A DNA stretch of 64,000 nt from Streptomyces wedmorensis (GTDB taxonomy: Bacteria; Actinomycetota; Actinomycetes; Streptomycetales; Streptomycetaceae): NCBI RefSeq assembly GCF_000716445.1, contig NZ_JNWK01000029.1, positions 1-64,000 of the forward strand, in the 5' to 3' direction. The notes below the pieces were generated by a model. The model worked only from the letters and a program-made list of their open reading frames with translations, was not told the origin of the DNA and searched no databases. The position numbers and the translations under genes were made by a program. Below, in pieces: positions 50,833 to 62,619 of the stretch. Every line of letters begins with the position of its first letter. The first letter of the stretch is position 1.

Positions 50833-50897
50833 GCCGCCCGGGCCCTGCCCGCCTCGTGAGCCGGGCTCCGGCCCCCGGTTCCCCCGAGCCCCGCGGA

Positions 50898-52388
50898 TCA
50901 GGCCTGCCCGGTGCGCGGTCGGTTGACCGGTGACCGGGGAAGGGCCAGCTCGATCTCCTCGCGCAGGTTCTCGATCCGCGAGTAGCCGGCGTACTGGCCG
51001 GTGAGCCGGTACATCTCCCGGAGCCGGTCCCAGGTCCGGTGGGACGAGGTGTCCCCCATGGACATGAGGGCGAGCCGGGCGTACCGGTCGGCCTGTTCCG
51101 GGTCGTCGGCGATGAAGCAGGCCGAGGCGAGCGAGATGTGGTCGAAGAGCTTCGACCGGTCGTGTCCGCCGTGCCGGAGTTCGATGGCCAGCTTGGCGTG
51201 CCGCTGCGCGGGGACGGCGGCGGAGGGATCGTGCTCGGCGAGGGTGCGGTAGGCGAGGGCCTGCATGCCGTGCATGTCGGCCTCGTCGAAGTTCTGCATC
51301 CAGCTCGGCTTCTCGTCGAGCCGGTCGGACACGAACAGTTCCTCGGCCTCGCCGAGGGTGCGGCGCATGGCCTGTCCACGCCCCATCGACGCCTGCGCCC
51401 AGGCCTCGATCGTGTGGAACATGGCCTGGGTCCTGGGCAGCACCCGCTCCCCCGCACCGGCCTTGGCCAGCTTCATGAGGTCGAGGGCGTCGTCGGGGCG
51501 GCCCAGGTGCACCATCTGGCGGGCGGCCCGGGACAGCGCCTCGCCGGCCCGGGGCCGGTCACCGCCCTCACGGGCCGCGTGGGCGGCGATGACGAAGTAC
51601 TTCTGCGCCGTGGGTTCGAGGCCGACGTCGTGCGACATCCAGCCCGCGAGGACGGCGAGGTTGGCGGCGACGCCCCACAGGCGCCGCTGGAGGTGGTCGG
51701 CGTGACGGTAGGCGAGCATGCCGCCCACCTCGTTGAGCTGGCCCACCACCGCCTTGCGCTGGAGACCGCCGCCCCGGGAGGCGTCCCAGGCTCGGAACAC
51801 CTCCACCGAGTGCTCGAGGGCCTCGATCTCCTCCGACCCGATGGGGGCGGCCTCGTAGCGGTCGAACCCAGCGGGGTCGGCGTGGAGGGGATCGATGGCC
51901 CGCGGAGCCGCGCCCTTGCGGGAGGGGTCGGTCTGCAGCCAGTCGTGCATGGCGTTGGTGAGTACGGAACCGGCGGCGAGCGCGGCACCCGCGCCCACCA
52001 GGCCGCGTCGGTTGAGCATGAGGTCCATTCCCGTGAATTCGGTGAGGACCGCCGCCGTACGATCGGGTGCCCAGGGCAGCCCGTCAGGGTTCTCCGTCTT
52101 CCTGACGTCCTGCCGCCTGCCGGCGCGCCCGTGTCGTACGAACCCGAGGTCCTCGATGGTCACGACACGGCCGAGTCGCTCGGTGAACAGTGCTGCCAGC
52201 ACCCGGGGAACGGGATCGCGGGGCGTCTCGCCCCGGTCGATCCAGCGCCGCACCCGCGAGGTGTCGGTCGCCAGCTGGGGGTGGCCCATGGCCGCCGCCT
52301 GCCGGTTGACGAGTCTCGCGAGTTCGCCCTTGGACCAGCCGGCCAGGCCGAAGAGGTCCGCCAGGCGGGTGTTGGTTTGTCCGGTCAC
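50898..52388 (-). CDS. NsdA-like regulator (XRE-type HTH with TPR domain)
   Basis: 496 residues. The N-terminus (NTRLADLFGLAGWSKGELARLVNRQAAAMGHPQLATDTSRVRRWIDRGETPRDPVPRVLAALFTERLGR) matches the conserved Streptomyces NsdA family, negative regulators of sporulation and antibiotic production. The remainder is TPR-like helical. Because the neighbour is a phosphotransferase-fold gene and not the amtB region I remember for nsdA, I call it a paralogue. The GTG at 52388 gives VTGQTNTR. Divergent from the phosphotransferase-like gene across 234 bases with inverted repeats. Confidence 0.83.
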   Translation of the reverse strand: MTGQTNTRLADLFGLAGWSKGELARLVNRQAAAMGHPQLATDTSRVRRWIDRGETPRDPVPRVLAALFTERLGRVVTIEDLGFVRHGRAGRRQDVRKTENPDGLPWAPDRTAAVLTEFTGMDLMLNRRGLVGAGAALAAGSVLTNAMHDWLQTDPSRKGAAPRAIDPLHADPAGFDRYEAAPIGSEEIEALEHSVEVFRAWDASRGGGLQRKAVVGQLNEVGGMLAYRHADHLQRRLWGVAANLAVLAGWMSHDVGLEPTAQKYFVIAAHAAREGGDRPRAGEALSRAARQMVHLGRPDDALDLMKLAKAGAGERVLPRTQAMFHTIEAWAQASMGRGQAMRRTLGEAEELFVSDRLDEKPSWMQNFDEADMHGMQALAYRTLAEHDPSAAVPAQRHAKLAIELRHGGHDRSKLFDHISLASACFIADDPEQADRYARLALMSMGDTSSHRTWDRLREMYRLTGQYAGYSRIENLREEIELALPRSPVNRPRTGQA

Positions 52389-52416
52389 GTCTAAGCCCCC
52401 AGGTTCTCGGCTGAGT

Positions 52417-52470
52417 TGACAGTAGCCCGCTGTCATAGGGCTGGCGACTATTCGCCAGGGTTCGCCAGGG
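52417..52470. promoter_or_regulatory. Cluster of inverted and direct repeats between nsdA-like and aph-like genes
   Basis: TGACAG-N7-CTGTCA (52417-52435), the dyad CTGGCGA-CTAT-TCGCCAG (52441-52458) and a direct repeat TTCGCCAGGG (52451-52460 and 52461-52470) lie together. TTGACA at 52416-52421 is a possible -35 on the plus strand. Likely shared control region. Confidence 0.65.
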
Positions 52471-52622
52471 TGCGCCCGATGTTCCGCCACCCGCGCCCGG
52501 GTGTCAGGTATGAACGCGCCACCCCGCACCGCCGACCGACCCTCATTCCCCAGGGTGCGGACCGGGGAGCGGGCGGGGCGACGCGCGCAACTCGTCGGCA
52601 CACGAAGGGATCTGTCACCTCC

Positions 52623-53750
52623 ATGTACACAGCATCGTCCTCCGTGTCCGCCCCGCCCCGGCCGCAGCACCGCATCGTCCCGGCCGGCGCCGGTCCGTAC
52701 CTCGCCCCCGTGACCCAGGCCGTCCGGCCCAGGCGTTGGGCGGGCGGCACCGGTACGCAGCCGGTGAGCGGAAGAATCGATCTGTCCGGCCCTCAGGGGA
52801 CCCAGCTGAAGATGGCGATCGCCTCGGTCCACCGGATCTGCCCGGAGTTCAACCCGGTGCAGGTGCTGCGGCGCAGCGGCCGTTCCGTGCTCATCGTCGG
52901 GACGACCGGGCGGACGACGGCGGTCGCGAAGTGTTTACTGGACCACTCCCCCGCGTGGGTCGAGCGGTTCCGGCACGAGATAGCTTCCTACCGGTCCTTC
53001 GTCCGCCACCGTCCTCCGGTGCGGGCGCCGCGGCTGATCGCGGCGGACCCGGAGAACTGCACGCTGGTGATCGAGCGGATGCCGGGACGGGCGGCGGCGC
53101 TCTCGCGGCACCCCGTGGAGGCTCCGCCGCGGGCCGACGTGCGGGCCGCGCTCGGCGCGGTGGCCCGGCTGAACGCCTGGCGCCCGCCGGCCGGGACGTT
53201 CGACGCCCCGCTGGACTACGGCACCCGGATCGCGCGCTACCACGAGCTCGGTCTCTTCACGGACCGGGACCGGGACGACCTGCAGAAGCTGCTGCACGGC
53301 CTGGCGCACGCGGGCGGGCGGCAGGGCATGGGGCAGTTCTGTCACGGCGACGCGCTGCTCTCCAACATCCTGCTCTCCCCCGCCGGTCCGGTCCTCGTCG
53401 ACTGGGAGCACGCGGGCTGGTACCTGCCCGGCTACGACCTGGCGACGCTGTGGGCCGTGCTCGGTGACGCGCCGCTGGCCAGGCGCCAGATCAGTCAGCT
53501 CGCCCAGCAGGCGGGGCCGGCCTCCCGGGACGCCTTCCTGGTCAACCTGATGATCGTGCTGACGCGGGAGATCCGTACCTACGAGACGGCGGTGCAGCGC
53601 ACCATGAAGGAGGCTCCGCCGGCCGGATCCGTGCCGGTGCCCTCGGGGACGCTCGCCCCGGGCGAGGAACAGCGGCTGCTCCTGAGGCGGCTGCACGACG
53701 ACTGCGCCATGGCACGGCGTGCCGTGCGCGCGGCGGTCGGGACACGCTGA
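52623..53750 (+). CDS. Aminoglycoside-phosphotransferase-fold protein
   Basis: 375 residues. The APH/choline-kinase fold has its catalytic loop [11 protein letters not shown] (Asp and Asn present) and metal motif VDWEHAGW. The N-terminal 60 residues are unstructured. Resistance to an aminoglycoside cannot be deduced; many Streptomyces homologues are of unknown substrate. The pairing with an NsdA-like gene suggests a linked regulatory function. The ATG at 52623 has a weak ribosome site; an upstream extension crosses the repeat cluster. Confidence 0.82.
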   Translation: MYTASSSVSAPPRPQHRIVPAGAGPYLAPVTQAVRPRRWAGGTGTQPVSGRIDLSGPQGTQLKMAIASVHRICPEFNPVQVLRRSGRSVLIVGTTGRTTAVAKCLLDHSPAWVERFRHEIASYRSFVRHRPPVRAPRLIAADPENCTLVIERMPGRAAALSRHPVEAPPRADVRAALGAVARLNAWRPPAGTFDAPLDYGTRIARYHELGLFTDRDRDDLQKLLHGLAHAGGRQGMGQFCHGDALLSNILLSPAGPVLVDWEHAGWYLPGYDLATLWAVLGDAPLARRQISQLAQQAGPASRDAFLVNLMIVLTREIRTYETAVQRTMKEAPPAGSVPVPSGTLAPGEEQRLLLRRLHDDCAMARRAVRAAVGTR

Positions 53751-54057
53751 AGGGGGCGGGCCCGACCGACGACACGGGGGGGTGCGCCGTGCGCCCGGTG
53801 CCGACACACCGGGACGCGGCGCACCGGCGCGTCCGGCTCCGGAACGCCGCGGCCGCGCGGCCATTGGTCCACTCCACTGACGCGTCCCAGGCCCGGGACC
53901 CGTCTCCGCGAAACTCCGCCACTTGGCCTCCATTCCCGCCCTGACGTGGGAACTTCCCTGGACGCAGGCGTGATTGACGGATCGTCCGGGAGCCGATACC
54001 CCTGTACGGGTTCGGTCCCGCACGCCCCGGTGTCACCCCCTTCCCCTGGAGGCTGCC
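53751..54057. other. Gap of 307 bases without a recognised gene
   Basis: The interval follows the phosphotransferase-like gene and precedes the amidase. It contains GC-rich inverted segments just after the stop, probably a terminator, and an AT-richer part around 53975-54000 that may hold the amidase promoter. No coding frame with a ribosome site was seen. Confidence 0.45.
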
Positions 54058-56031
54058 TTGCTCCGTTCCGCGTCCCGCAGACGTACGTCACCGAACCGTG
54101 TACCGAGGGCGGTGGGCGCGGTGGCGTCCGCCGCCCTACTGCTTCCGCTGCTCTCGGCGGCGCCGCCGGCGGGGGCCGACGTGCCCGATGCGGGCACCCT
54201 CCAGGGCCAGTTCGCGCGGGCCGCGGCGCGCCACGGCGTGCCCGAGAGCGTGCTCCTGGCCGTCTCGTACCTGCAGTCGCGGTGGGACGGGCACGGCGGG
54301 GCGCCGAGCGTGACCGGCGGCTACGGGCCGATGCACCTGACGGACGCCGTGACGGCGCTGGCCGCGGCCGCCCCGCACCATTCCGACGGGGAGGAGGACG
54401 CGCGCGGCGACTCCTCCCGCGCGGTGCGCGCCGGCGCCGGGGCGCCGGTCCCGGCGGCGGAGACGCTGCCCCCACGGCTGCGGACCCTGGAGCGGGCTTC
54501 CGCGCTGTCCGGGATCCCGGCGGAGGAGCTGCGCACCGGCACGGCCGCGAACATCGAGGGCGGGGCGGCTCTGCTCGCGGCGGCGCAGCGGGAGGCCGGG
54601 CTGCCCGCGAGCACGGACCCGGCGGACTGGTACGGGGCGGTGGCTGCGTACTCCGGTGCCGACGACTCGGCGACGGCCTCGACGTACGCGAACGACGTGT
54701 TCGACGTGATCCGGACCGGGGAGTCGCGGACGACGGACAGCGGGCAGGTGGTGACGCTCGCCGCCGCCCCGGCGGTGGAGCCCTCGACGGCGCAGGTGGA
54801 CCGCCTCGGCCTGCGGCGGCCGGCCGGCGGTCCGGTGGAGTGCCCGCGGTCGGTGGCCTGTGAGTGGATCCCCGCGCCGTACGAGGAGTTCGGGGACGGC
54901 GACTACGGGAACCACGACAAGGCGAACCGGCCGGAGTCCCAGTCGATCGACTACATCGTGATCCACGACACCGAGGCCACGTGGGACGTCACCCTGAAGC
55001 TGGTGCAGGACCCGACGTACGTCTCCTGGCAGTACTCGCTCCGCTCCTCCGACGGGCACATCGCCCAGCACCTGCCGCTGAAGGACGTCGGCTGGCACGC
55101 GGGCAACTGGTTCGTGAACGCCAAGTCGGTGGGTCTCGAGCACGAGGGTTTCCTCACCTCGCCCGACTCCTGGTACACGGAGGCGATGTACCGGACGTCG
55201 GCGCGCCTGGTGCGGTACCTCGCCGACCGGTACGGCGTCCCGCTGGACCGGCAGCACGTCCTGGGCCACGACAACGTGCCCGGGACCGTGACGTCCACGA
55301 TCAAGGGCATGCACACGGACCCGGGGCCGTACTGGGACTGGGCGCACTACTTCCGGCTGCTCGGCCGTCCGATCACGCCGAGCGCCGGTCCGCACGCGGG
55401 TGTGGTGACGGTCCGGCCCGACTACGGCGCCCACCGGCCGGTCTACACGGGCTGCGCGACGGCGGGGGTGGCGTGCGCGCCGCACGGCAGCGGGGCGGTG
55501 CGGCTGCACACCGCACCGAGCGCCGACGCGCCCCTGGTGAAGGACATCGGTCTGCGGCCGGGCGGGCAGGGCTCGACCGACGGGGTCAACGACACGGGGG
55601 CGCGCGCCTCCACGGGGCAGAGCTACGCGGTGGTGGAGCGCCTGGGCGACTGGACCGCGATCTGGTACCTCGGCCAGAAGGCCTGGTTCCACAACCCGCG
55701 GCAGGAGCCGACGGCGGTCGACGCGCGGGGAACGGTGCTGACGCCGAGGGAGGGGCTCGCGGAGGTTCCGGTGTACGGCCGGGCGTATCCGGAGGCGTCG
55801 GCGTACCCGGTGGGCGTTCCGGTGCAGTCGGTGTCGCCGCTGCCGTACAAGCTGCTCGCCGGTCAGCGGTACGTGGTGGGTGGCCGTACTCCGGGCGAGT
55901 ACTACTTCGCGCCGGTGTTCGATCCGACGGGTCACAAGGTCGTCCGGGGGCAGGAGGAGTACTACCAGATTCAGTTCGGCCATCGAGTGGCGTTCGTGAA
56001 GGCCGCTGACGTGCGGGTATTCCAGATCTGA
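54058..56031 (+). CDS. Secreted N-acetylmuramoyl-L-alanine amidase (Amidase_2) with SH3-like C-terminus
   Basis: 657 residues. Signal peptide (about 1-40, VGAVASAALLLPLLSAAPPAGA), then a lytic-transglycosylase-like helical region (about 45-200, ARHGVPESVLLAVSYLQSRWDGHGG). The Amidase_2 domain (about 295-440) has zinc ligands in VIHDTEA and HTDPGPYWDW. An SH3-like tail follows (VRLHTAPSADAPLVKDIG and WYLGQKAWFHNP). It should cleave peptidoglycan stem peptides. The TTG at 54058 has GGAGG five bases upstream and begins the signal peptide, so I prefer it to an upstream ATG without a site. Confidence 0.88.
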   Translation: MLRSASRRRTSPNRVPRAVGAVASAALLLPLLSAAPPAGADVPDAGTLQGQFARAAARHGVPESVLLAVSYLQSRWDGHGGAPSVTGGYGPMHLTDAVTALAAAAPHHSDGEEDARGDSSRAVRAGAGAPVPAAETLPPRLRTLERASALSGIPAEELRTGTAANIEGGAALLAAAQREAGLPASTDPADWYGAVAAYSGADDSATASTYANDVFDVIRTGESRTTDSGQVVTLAAAPAVEPSTAQVDRLGLRRPAGGPVECPRSVACEWIPAPYEEFGDGDYGNHDKANRPESQSIDYIVIHDTEATWDVTLKLVQDPTYVSWQYSLRSSDGHIAQHLPLKDVGWHAGNWFVNAKSVGLEHEGFLTSPDSWYTEAMYRTSARLVRYLADRYGVPLDRQHVLGHDNVPGTVTSTIKGMHTDPGPYWDWAHYFRLLGRPITPSAGPHAGVVTVRPDYGAHRPVYTGCATAGVACAPHGSGAVRLHTAPSADAPLVKDIGLRPGGQGSTDGVNDTGARASTGQSYAVVERLGDWTAIWYLGQKAWFHNPRQEPTAVDARGTVLTPREGLAEVPVYGRAYPEASAYPVGVPVQSVSPLPYKLLAGQRYVVGGRTPGEYYFAPVFDPTGHKVVRGQEEYYQIQFGHRVAFVKAADVRVFQI

Positions 56032-56070
56032 CGAGGGGTGGCCGAAAGGTGAGGGGTGGCGCCGGGGTGA

Positions 56071-58389
<2,319 letters not shown>

Positions 58390-58395
58390 CGTACG

Positions 58396-58431
58396 CCGAA
58401 GGCCTCCGGGAGGGCTCCCGGAGGCCTTCGG
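58396..58431. terminator. Bidirectional hairpin terminator
   Basis: A perfect 17-bp stem (left arm CCGAAGGCCTCCGGGAG) around GG, between the convergent geosmin synthase and S4 genes. The minus-strand gene ends only 11 bases away. Confidence 0.88.
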
Positions 58432-58441
58432 AAGGTCGGAA

Positions 58442-58807
58442 TCAGGGTCGCCGGCCGCGCAGTTCGTCGAGCTCGCGGCGGTCGCGCTTGGTGGGGCGGC
58501 CGGCGCCCCGGTCGCGGACGGCGGCGACGGCGACGTGTTCGCGCGGCGGCGGGGGCGGGCTGTTGTCCACGTACGCCTCGGCGGCGACCGGCGGGCCGAC
58601 CCGCTTGGTGTGGAGCTCCTTGACCTCGACGATCCGTTCCCGGCCGCCGTGGAAGAGGCGGACCTCGTCACCCGGCTTCACCGGCTGCGCGGGCTTGGCC
58701 CGCTCGCCGTTGACCTTCACGTGCCCGGCGCGGCAGGCCGCGGCGGACTGGGAGCGGGTCTTGGTGAGACGGACCGCCCAGATCCAGCTGTCGACGCGCG
58801 CGCTCAT
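58442..58807 (-). CDS. S4-domain RNA-binding protein (Hsp15-like)
   Basis: 121 residues. The S4 domain (ARVDSWIWAVRLTKTRSQSAAACRAGHVKVNGERAKPAQPVKPGDEVRL) is followed by a basic, Pro-rich tail (NSPPPPPREH, GRPTKRDRRELDEL). Hsp15-like S4 proteins bind 50S subunits carrying stalled peptidyl-tRNA or structured RNA. The ATG at 58807 starts the S4 fold; an upstream frame continues but overlaps the next gene. Confidence 0.87.
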   Translation of the reverse strand: MSARVDSWIWAVRLTKTRSQSAAACRAGHVKVNGERAKPAQPVKPGDEVRLFHGGRERIVEVKELHTKRVGPPVAAEAYVDNSPPPPPREHVAVAAVRDRGAGRPTKRDRRELDELRGRRP

Positions 58808-58824
58808 CGGCCCCCGCTCCCCCG

Positions 58825-59325
58825 TCAGCCCTGCTGGAACAGCTCGGCGGGCAGCGGCTTGAGCAGCGCGTAGAGGTCGTCGGTGATCGGCCGGTCCCAA
58901 CTGGCGATCGTCACGAGGACGTTGTCGCTGCGGTCGAACTGGACGCAGGAGATGCGGCTCTCGGAGAGCTTCAGCCGCCGCACGATCAGGAGGTTGTCGC
59001 CCTGCATGACGGGGACGTCCTCGGCGTCGAGCACCTCGACGGGCTCGTCGTTCTCCAGGGCGGCGAGGAGCTGGGCCACCTCGAAGGGGATCTGCCCGTC
59101 GGCGAGCTCGCGCGCGGGCGAGCCCTCGGGCAGGTTGCCGATGATCATCGCGGGGCCGCGGCCGCCGAAGAGGTCGTACCGGAGGAACACGCCCTGGCAG
59201 GAGCCGTCGGGAGCGGGCAGCAGGCCGGCGCCGAGATTGCCGGGCCAGTCTCCCGGATCCATGGCCAGGACGTCGAAGTCCGGGCCCGCGGGTGTGGCGG
59301 CGCTGCGGCGGCGGAGGAAGGACAT
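58825..59325 (-). CDS. Conserved actinobacterial protein of unknown function
   Basis: 166 residues. It contains DFDVLAMDPGDWPGNLGAGLLPAPDGSCQGVFLRYDLFGGRGPAMIIGNLPEGSPARELADGQIPFEVAQLLAAL and a C-terminal part with SRISCVQFDRSDNVLVTIASWDRPITDDLYALLKPL. No catalytic motif, signal peptide or membrane helix. It lies 17 bases upstream of the S4 gene and is probably in one operon with it. Confidence 0.8.
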   Translation of the reverse strand: MSFLRRRSAATPAGPDFDVLAMDPGDWPGNLGAGLLPAPDGSCQGVFLRYDLFGGRGPAMIIGNLPEGSPARELADGQIPFEVAQLLAALENDEPVEVLDAEDVPVMQGDNLLIVRRLKLSESRISCVQFDRSDNVLVTIASWDRPITDDLYALLKPLPAELFQQG

Positions 59326-59381
59326 ACGGCCATGGTACGTGTCCCGGCGCGCGATGCGACGCGCCGGGCGGCCACGGACGC

Positions 59382-62300
59382 TCAGCCCTCCGCCCCGGGC
59401 TCCCGGGCCCCGCGATCGACGTTCCGCAGGGCCTGCGCGAGGCCGGTGCGGTCGGTGCCGAGCTTGCGGTAGACGGCCGAGAGGAGCCGGCCGAGTGCCG
59501 TGGCGTCGACGCCGAGGACGGTGGCCGCGTCCCGGTCGCGGACGGTGAGCTCGGCGGCTGCGCGCTCACGGGCGGTGAGCGCGTCCGTGCCGGCGGAGTG
59601 CAGCGGCCGCGGGCGGAGCCCGGCCGCCGCGAGCTCGGCGCGGGCCTCCTCGACGAGGCCGTCGGCGCCGCAGTCCTGGGCGGCCTCCAGGCCCCGGTAC
59701 AGGTGCTCGGCGGCCTCCCCCGCGCGTTCGGTGCGGCGCAGGGCGGCGCCGAGCGCGACGAGGGAGCGGGCCAGCTCGTACGCGGCGGGTGACTGGTCGA
59801 GCCAGTCGACGGACTCCTCCAGGAGTTTCACGCGCGCGGAGGGCTCGGAGACCTCGGCGGTCACCCGGAGCGCCGAGCCGATCGCGGAGGGCGCGCCGTA
59901 CTGGCGGGCGCGGGCGACCGCGTCCTCGGCGGTCCGCCGGGCCGTCACGGGCGTCGTGGCGGCCTCGGCGACGGCCAGGTGGAGCTGCCAGGGGCACCAG
60001 GCGGGGTTGCGCATGCCGCGCGGGTCGAGCCGGCGGCCGACGGCGGCCAGCTCGGCGGCCGCCTCCTCGGTGCGTCCGCGGGCGAGGAGCAGTTCGGCGT
60101 GGACGGTCTGGGAGTCGGGGAAGGTGACGGCAGCGGGGAAGGGCTCGCCGAAGTCGTGGGCGTCGGCGATGCGGGCGGCCTCGTCGACGCGGCCGCGGGC
60201 GAGCAGCACCTCGATCATGACGCCGACGGCGTACCACTGGGCGGGGGTGCGCGGTCCGACGCGCTCGGACAGGCGCAGTCCGGCCCGGACGAAGTCCTCG
60301 GCCTCGACGAGCCGGCCGCGCCGGTAGCGGATGTACCCGAGCAGGGTGTACGCGAAGGAGAGGTGGGCGCCGCGCCAGCCCTGGCCCTCGAACTCGGCGA
60401 TGCCGGCGGCGAAGAGCTCCTCGGCGCGGCCGGGACGGTCGGCGTACAGGAAGGTGAGGGCGGTGAGGACCGGGACCTCGAAGCCGCGGCTCTCGTCCGC
60501 CCAGCTGAGACCGCCTTCGAGGGCGCGCTCGGCGTGCCCGAGGGCGACGGCGGAGGGTTCGGCGCGCAGGGTGGCGTCCCAGGCGCGCAGGCCGATGATG
60601 TACCGCTCGGTGAGGTCGCGGCCGGTGAGCCGGTCGGCGAGGGCCGTGAGGCGGCGGGAGCGGGCCGGCGACTCGGGTTCGTCGGCGCGGAAGGCGTCCC
60701 ACATGAACTTCTCGGCCTGCATCCGCAGCCTGCTGCGGGCGTCGGTGGTCTGCCGGGCCTCGCGGCCGAGGAGCTCGGACGCCTCGACGAGGCGGTCGCT
60801 GTGGGCGAGCACCTGGGAGAGGCGGTAGACGATGCCGTGCCGGAGCGCCGGGTCGGCGATGGGCTCCTCCAGCGCGGCCCGCAGGTGGTTGACGGTGGTG
60901 GCGGGCTCGGTGAGCAGGGAGGAGCAGCCGAGCTCGAAGAGGACGGCGGCCCGCTCGTCGGCGGCGGGCGGCTCGCGCAGCGCGCGGGCGAGGAAGCGGC
61001 GGGCCGCGTCGGGCGCGCCCGCGCGGAGGTTCTCGCCGGCCGCGGCGCGGAGCCGCCCCACGACCCACGGGTCGCCTTCGGGGTGGGTCTCCAGGAGGTG
61101 CCGGGCGGCGGCGGTGGGGCCGAGTCCGGCGTCGACGACGCACCAGGCGGCCTGGCCGTGGAGGGCGACGCGGGTGGCGGCGGGGATGGACCGGTAGACG
61201 GTGGTGGCGATGAGGGGGTGGACGAATTCGAGCGGGTCGTCCGGGCCGTCGGCCTCGGCGAGGACGCGGGCCTCGCGCAGCCGGTCGGCGCAGTCGGCGA
61301 CGGCCTCGCCGCCGAGGCCCGCGACGGCGCCGGCGAGCTGCGGGGAGATCTCGGTGCCGAGGACGGCGCAGGCCCAGGCGAGGCGCACGGTCTGGGTGCC
61401 GAGTCGTTCCAGTCGGGTGACGAGGCCGCTGCCCTTGAGCGCGGCGGCGAGGTCGCGGAGTTCGTGGGCGCCGCCCGCGGTGGGTTCCAGGCCGCGGTCG
61501 CGGACCTTGGCGGCGAGTTCGACCGCCTCGAAGGGGTTGCCGGAGGTGACGGTCCAGCATTCGCGGCAGAACGTGTCGTCGGCGTGGGCGCCGACGCGGT
61601 CGCGGACGAGGCTGGCGATGGCGTCGGAGGTGAGCGGGGCCAGTCCGAGCGGTCGGCGGCCGGACCGGTGTCCGGTGAACTCGGCTCCTTCGTCGGGGAG
61701 TTCGTCGGGCCGGTAGGCGACGACGAGGAGCATGGGGAGTTCCTCGGCGCGGGGTGCGAAGGCGGCGAGCCAGCCGAGGGATTCGGGGTCGGCCCAGTGG
61801 ACGTCGTCGAGGACCACGACGAGCGGGGCGCGCCGTACGGCGAGGTGGGTCAGGACCCAGTCGAGCCCGTCCCGCAGGCCCTGCGGGTCCGGCGGCGAGC
61901 CCTCGGCGGCGGCGCGGAGTCCGAGCGCGGGGCCGACGATGTCGTACCAGGAGCCGAGCCGTTCGCGCAGTTCGGCGTCGGTCGCGTGGGCGAGCTGCGG
62001 CTGGAGGAGCTGCCGGGCGACGTGGAAGGCGACCCGCTGTTCCTGGTCGCCGCCGCGCGCGGAGAGCACGGTGCATCCGCGGGTGGCCGCGCGGCGCCGG
62101 ATCTCGGCGAGCAGGGTGGTCTTGCCGAGCCCGGCGGGCGCGGCGTACGCGAGGATGCCGCCGCGCCGGGCCGTGCGGGGGCGGTCGGGTGCCGGGTCGG
62201 CGGGGTGGCCGGCGGTCCGGGCGGGGCCTTCGCCGCCCGGGGAGGGGTGGGCTCCGTGTGGCGGCCCGCCGGCGTCCCCCCGGCCGGCGTCGGCGCGGTC

Positions 62301-62513
62301 GCCGTGGGCGGCGGGGGTGTCGGGGACCGCGACGAGGTGGGGACCGCGGGCGCCGCGGGGTGCGGGGAGGGGTGCGGGGACGGGGTCGGGCCAGGGCGGG
62401 TCGTCGGCCAGGCCTGTCAGAAGGTCCAGCGCGTCCTCGGCCGCCGCCAGCGCCGCCTCGCGTTCGAAGAGGCCGAATCCCTGACGGGCCGGTCGGCCAC
62501 CCTTTCGTGCCAC
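59382..62513 (-). CDS. Large AAA/LuxR-like transcriptional regulator with degenerate HTH
   Basis: 1043 residues of the large ATP-binding LuxR (LAL) type. Residues 40-120 are a Pro/Gly-rich insertion. The ATPase has a Walker A-like loop APAGLGKTTLL and Walker B LVVVLDDVHWADPES. A long TPR-like region (about 520-960) follows. The C-terminal HTH (LTARERAAAELTVRDRDAATVLGVDATALGRLLSAVYRKLG) starts like LuxR but lacks the usual TVxxH recognition pattern. The GTG at 62513 gives VARKGGRPARQGFGLFEREAAL, a plausible N-terminus; a GTG at 62528 is also in frame. Family members activate secondary-metabolite and stress genes. No target is evident. Confidence 0.83.
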   Translation of the reverse strand: MARKGGRPARQGFGLFEREAALAAAEDALDLLTGLADDPPWPDPVPAPLPAPRGARGPHLVAVPDTPAAHGDRADAGRGDAGGPPHGAHPSPGGEGPARTAGHPADPAPDRPRTARRGGILAYAAPAGLGKTTLLAEIRRRAATRGCTVLSARGGDQEQRVAFHVARQLLQPQLAHATDAELRERLGSWYDIVGPALGLRAAAEGSPPDPQGLRDGLDWVLTHLAVRRAPLVVVLDDVHWADPESLGWLAAFAPRAEELPMLLVVAYRPDELPDEGAEFTGHRSGRRPLGLAPLTSDAIASLVRDRVGAHADDTFCRECWTVTSGNPFEAVELAAKVRDRGLEPTAGGAHELRDLAAALKGSGLVTRLERLGTQTVRLAWACAVLGTEISPQLAGAVAGLGGEAVADCADRLREARVLAEADGPDDPLEFVHPLIATTVYRSIPAATRVALHGQAAWCVVDAGLGPTAAARHLLETHPEGDPWVVGRLRAAAGENLRAGAPDAARRFLARALREPPAADERAAVLFELGCSSLLTEPATTVNHLRAALEEPIADPALRHGIVYRLSQVLAHSDRLVEASELLGREARQTTDARSRLRMQAEKFMWDAFRADEPESPARSRRLTALADRLTGRDLTERYIIGLRAWDATLRAEPSAVALGHAERALEGGLSWADESRGFEVPVLTALTFLYADRPGRAEELFAAGIAEFEGQGWRGAHLSFAYTLLGYIRYRRGRLVEAEDFVRAGLRLSERVGPRTPAQWYAVGVMIEVLLARGRVDEAARIADAHDFGEPFPAAVTFPDSQTVHAELLLARGRTEEAAAELAAVGRRLDPRGMRNPAWCPWQLHLAVAEAATTPVTARRTAEDAVARARQYGAPSAIGSALRVTAEVSEPSARVKLLEESVDWLDQSPAAYELARSLVALGAALRRTERAGEAAEHLYRGLEAAQDCGADGLVEEARAELAAAGLRPRPLHSAGTDALTARERAAAELTVRDRDAATVLGVDATALGRLLSAVYRKLGTDRTGLAQALRNVDRGAREPGAEG

Positions 62514-62619
62514 GTTCCACCCCCACACCGGGGGCGCGCGCCCGGCGCACGAGGGGCGGCGCCCGGCGGGTGGCCCCGCGAAAGCCCCAGCGTACGCCGG
62601 TTGGCACCGTATGTAACGG

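Noticed and set aside
52623..53750. Aminoglycoside resistance gene
   Set aside because: The fold is right, but catalytic-loop conservation alone does not show a drug substrate, and no drug-biosynthesis genes are nearby.
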